Source: Deltaproteobacteria bacterium (lineage in GTDB: Bacteria; Myxococcota; Polyangia; Haliangiales; Haliangiaceae). From it: DNA of 27,513 nucleotides. Numbering within the stretch: the stretch's first letter is position 1; each line of letters opens with the position of its first letter. Shown piece by piece: positions 25,080-27,513 of the stretch. The stretch lies in contig JAGSPR010000025.1 in NCBI GenBank assembly GCA_018262455.1, positions 1-27,513 of the forward strand. The letters are read 5' to 3'. Position numbers and translations under genes: made by a program. Below the pieces are notes generated by a model. It was not told where the DNA came from and ran no database searches. It saw only the letters and a program-made list of their open reading frames with translations.

Positions 25080-25621
25080 GGACATCTCCTCATCGCGGTG
25101 AGCTCGACGGAGCTCCGGGTCGGCCGCTCGGGCGTGGTGGGCGTGGTGAGCGTGGGGAGCGCGGGGAGCGTGGTGACCCGGGCGCGCTGGGCCTCGACGT
25201 CGAGGCTCAGGCGCAGCTCGGTGCCAAGCGATCGGCTCTCGAGGTCGACGAGCGGCGTGGACAGCTCGCAGCCCGCGGTGCGCCGGGCCTCGGAGATCGC
25301 GATCCGGCGTGCGTGGTCGCGACAGCGTTCGTCGCCGGCATAGAGCATCGCCACCCGCTGGGCGGTCGAGGCATCGGGAGGGTCGCTGATCCGATCGCGC
25401 GTCTGCGTCAGGTCGACGGTCAGCATCGTCGAGCCGGTGTACAGCTCGCCGGCGAGCTCGCCTTCGGTCAGCATCCGCGCGGCTCCGTGGATCAGCTCGA
25501 TCGCGACCGGCGCGAGCCGCACCGTCACCTCGCGCTCGAACAGCGACACCCGACGCGCGATCGCCATCGGTTTGCGGGGAGGAGGCTTCGACACGCGAAG
25601 CCGACGACGGGGCGGAGCCAT
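25076..25621 (-). CDS. Unknown 181-aa protein coupled to the MerR-TPR gene
   Basis: I do not recognise this protein. It starts with a basic patch (MAPPRRRLRVSKPPPRKP), continues with a mixed alpha/beta part (FEREVTVRLAPVAIELIHGAARMLTEGELAGELYTG), and ends in a Thr/Pro-rich stretch. No signal peptide or membrane helix is visible. The sequence LSLDVEAQRARVTTLPALP near the end looks like the last strand of the domain. The stop overlaps the start of the MerR-TPR gene as ATGA, so the two products are likely made together and may interact. TAGCGT ends six bases before ATG 25621 with no Shine-Dalgarno. Confidence 0.65.
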   Translation of the reverse strand: MAPPRRRLRVSKPPPRKPMAIARRVSLFEREVTVRLAPVAIELIHGAARMLTEGELAGELYTGSTMLTVDLTQTRDRISDPPDASTAQRVAMLYAGDERCRDHARRIAISEARRTAGCELSTPLVDLESRSLGTELRLSLDVEAQRARVTTLPALPTLTTPTTPERPTRSSVELTAMRRCP

Positions 25622-25627
25622 TCCGAA

Positions 25628-25633
25628 ACGCTA
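25628..25633 (-). promoter_or_regulatory. -10-like TAGCGT before the unknown/MerR-TPR pair
   Basis: On the minus strand TAGCGT (TAnnnT form) ends six bases before the ATG at 25621. It fits the same leaderless pattern as the SRAP, FHA, PilZ and metallophosphoesterase genes. Confidence 0.45.
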
Positions 25634-25697
25634 GCGAAGCTGGAGCAGGTGGCCAAGTTTCCTACACGGCGGCACCCGTTCCCGCCCCCGATGGGAC

Positions 25698-26780
25698 ATG
25701 GTTACCGTCATGCCGCAGGGCATCCCTCGGATCCCGGTCTGGCTGGTCACCGCGCTCGCGATCGGAGCGCTGTTGATCATGCTGCCGTTCGCGCAGTGGA
25801 TCGCCCTGGCGCTGTGGCTCGGGCTCTACGCGCGCCGCATCCATGCGCCGCTCACGATCAAGCTCGGAGGCCGCCGCGGGCTCGCGGCCACGATCACGGT
25901 GAGCTTGCTGCTCTTGATCGCGATCCCGATCGCCGCGGTGGTGACGTCGATCATCGTCGATGCGGTCGCGCTCGTGCGCCAGCTCCTGGCCTCGGACCAG
26001 ACCCACGCCGTGCTCGTCAAGCTGGTCGAGAACGGAGGCCAGAGCGATCAGGCCAAGGACGCGATCGACAGCGCGTCCGGCATCGTCGATCTGCTGATGA
26101 GCCAGGGCGATCGTGCGTGGGCGATCGTCACGCAGGTCGCCGGCGTGGCGGCGGGCTTCGTGATCGGGGCGCTCGTCATGGTGACCGGGATGTACGGCGT
26201 GCTCGTCAACGGACCTGCGTGGTACGCCTGGTTCGAGGCGCACCTGCCGATCGCGCCCGGTCACCTGCGCCGGTTCGGCGACGCGTTCATCGAGACCGGG
26301 CGGGGCCTGTGGTTCGGGATCATCGGAGCCGGGCTCTTGCAGTCGATCGTCGCGACGATCGCCTACCTCATCCTCGGCGTTCCATCGGCGCTCGCACTGG
26401 GGATGCTCACCCTGCTGTTCTCGGTGATCCCGGCGATCGGCACGGCACTCGTGTGGGTGCCGGTCGCGGCGGGGTTGGCGATCACGGGGCGTACCGGCGC
26501 CGCGATCGCGCTCGCGATCATCGGCGTGGCGGTGATCGGCACGGTCGACAACATCGCGCGGCCGTACCTTGCCCGAAAAGGCCATCTCCAGCTCCCGACC
26601 TGGCTCGTGCTGATCTCGATGTTCGGCGGGGTCGAGTTGATCGGTGGCTGGGGCCTGCTGCTGGGCCCGCTCGTGCTCCGGCTCGCCAAGGAGGCCCTGG
26701 CGATCGCCTACGAGCCGACGAGGACCGAGCAGGAGCCGGCAAGGTCGGGCGAACCCGTGGTAACCACCGACGGGTCGTGA
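25698..26780 (+). CDS. AI-2E family transporter (PF01594-type permease)
   Basis: A 360-residue inner-membrane protein of the AI-2E transporter/YdiK/PerM family. Members include the AI-2 exporter TqsA and Na+/H+ antiporters, so substrate cannot be assigned. Two helices near the N-terminus (LVTALAIGALLIMLPFA and ALALWLGLYA) are followed by a hydrophilic stretch (about 95-135), then a C-terminal group of helices with the typical FSVIPAIGTALVWVP and a re-entrant LISMFGGVELIGGWGLLLGP. The start could be ATG 25698 or ATG 25710; the second has CATGGT ending seven bases upstream. The response-regulator gene follows 16 bases after the stop and may be co-transcribed. Confidence 0.9.
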   Translation: MVTVMPQGIPRIPVWLVTALAIGALLIMLPFAQWIALALWLGLYARRIHAPLTIKLGGRRGLAATITVSLLLLIAIPIAAVVTSIIVDAVALVRQLLASDQTHAVLVKLVENGGQSDQAKDAIDSASGIVDLLMSQGDRAWAIVTQVAGVAAGFVIGALVMVTGMYGVLVNGPAWYAWFEAHLPIAPGHLRRFGDAFIETGRGLWFGIIGAGLLQSIVATIAYLILGVPSALALGMLTLLFSVIPAIGTALVWVPVAAGLAITGRTGAAIALAIIGVAVIGTVDNIARPYLARKGHLQLPTWLVLISMFGGVELIGGWGLLLGPLVLRLAKEALAIAYEPTRTEQEPARSGEPVVTTDGS

Positions 26781-26796
26781 TACCCGTTGAAGAGCC

Positions 26797-27513
<717 letters not shown>

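Overview
The window is very GC-rich, densely coded bacterial chromosome with no phage, plasmid, transposase, CRISPR or defence genes. The gene set points to a myxobacterium (Myxococcota), perhaps near the Haliangium/Kofleria lineage. It includes a Ser/Thr kinase with zinc ribbon and TPRs, an FHA-AAA+-Fis regulator, a PilZ protein, orphan GspE-N and GspC-like proteins and a MerR-TPR fusion. The placement is inferred from gene types only.

Layout: 1-2722 holds an exported alpha/beta hydrolase, a probable lipoprotein and a YedK/HMCES-type SRAP protein. 2760-5298 (minus) is an FHA-AAA+-Fis regulator followed one base later by an RlmI/RlmK-like methyltransferase. 5417-8558 holds a YaeI-like metallophosphoesterase converging on a MaeB-type malic enzyme. 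8601-14288 holds a cysteine-motif protein, tRNA-Arg(CCG), a GspE-N protein, a receptor-like Ser/Thr kinase and a repeat-bearing membrane protein. 14532-18334 (minus) holds tatC, tatB and a class A penicillin-binding protein whose GTG start overlaps the stop of a metallo-beta-lactamase-fold protein that has lost its metal ligands. 19536-22133 (minus) holds PilZ, a GspC-like PDZ protein and PspA. 22244-24139 (plus) holds uppS, cdsA and a tiny membrane-peptide gene. The rest holds a MerR-TPR gene translationally coupled to an unknown gene, an AI-2E-family transporter and the start of an NtrC-family response regulator.

Several genes share a cell-envelope theme: UppS (lipid carrier), CdsA (phospholipid precursor), the class A PBP (peptidoglycan), TatBC (export) and PspA (membrane stress). 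They sit in separate transcription units.

The most unusual signal is a dispersed ~93-bp structured repeat with three copies (2435-2526, 5337-5393, 16093-16185). It has a C5-GNRA-G5 hairpin and a second hairpin whose stem keeps its pairing through two compensatory changes. One copy lies in frame inside the SRAP gene and adds about 30 residues just before the active-site Asn. Other points of interest are a ~160-bp inverted repeat built from GACGGC hexamers between convergent genes, the MBL pseudoenzyme, an AAA+ regulator with no GAFTGA loop, and -10-like hexamers ending 6-8 bases before many start codons, which suggests widespread leaderless transcription.
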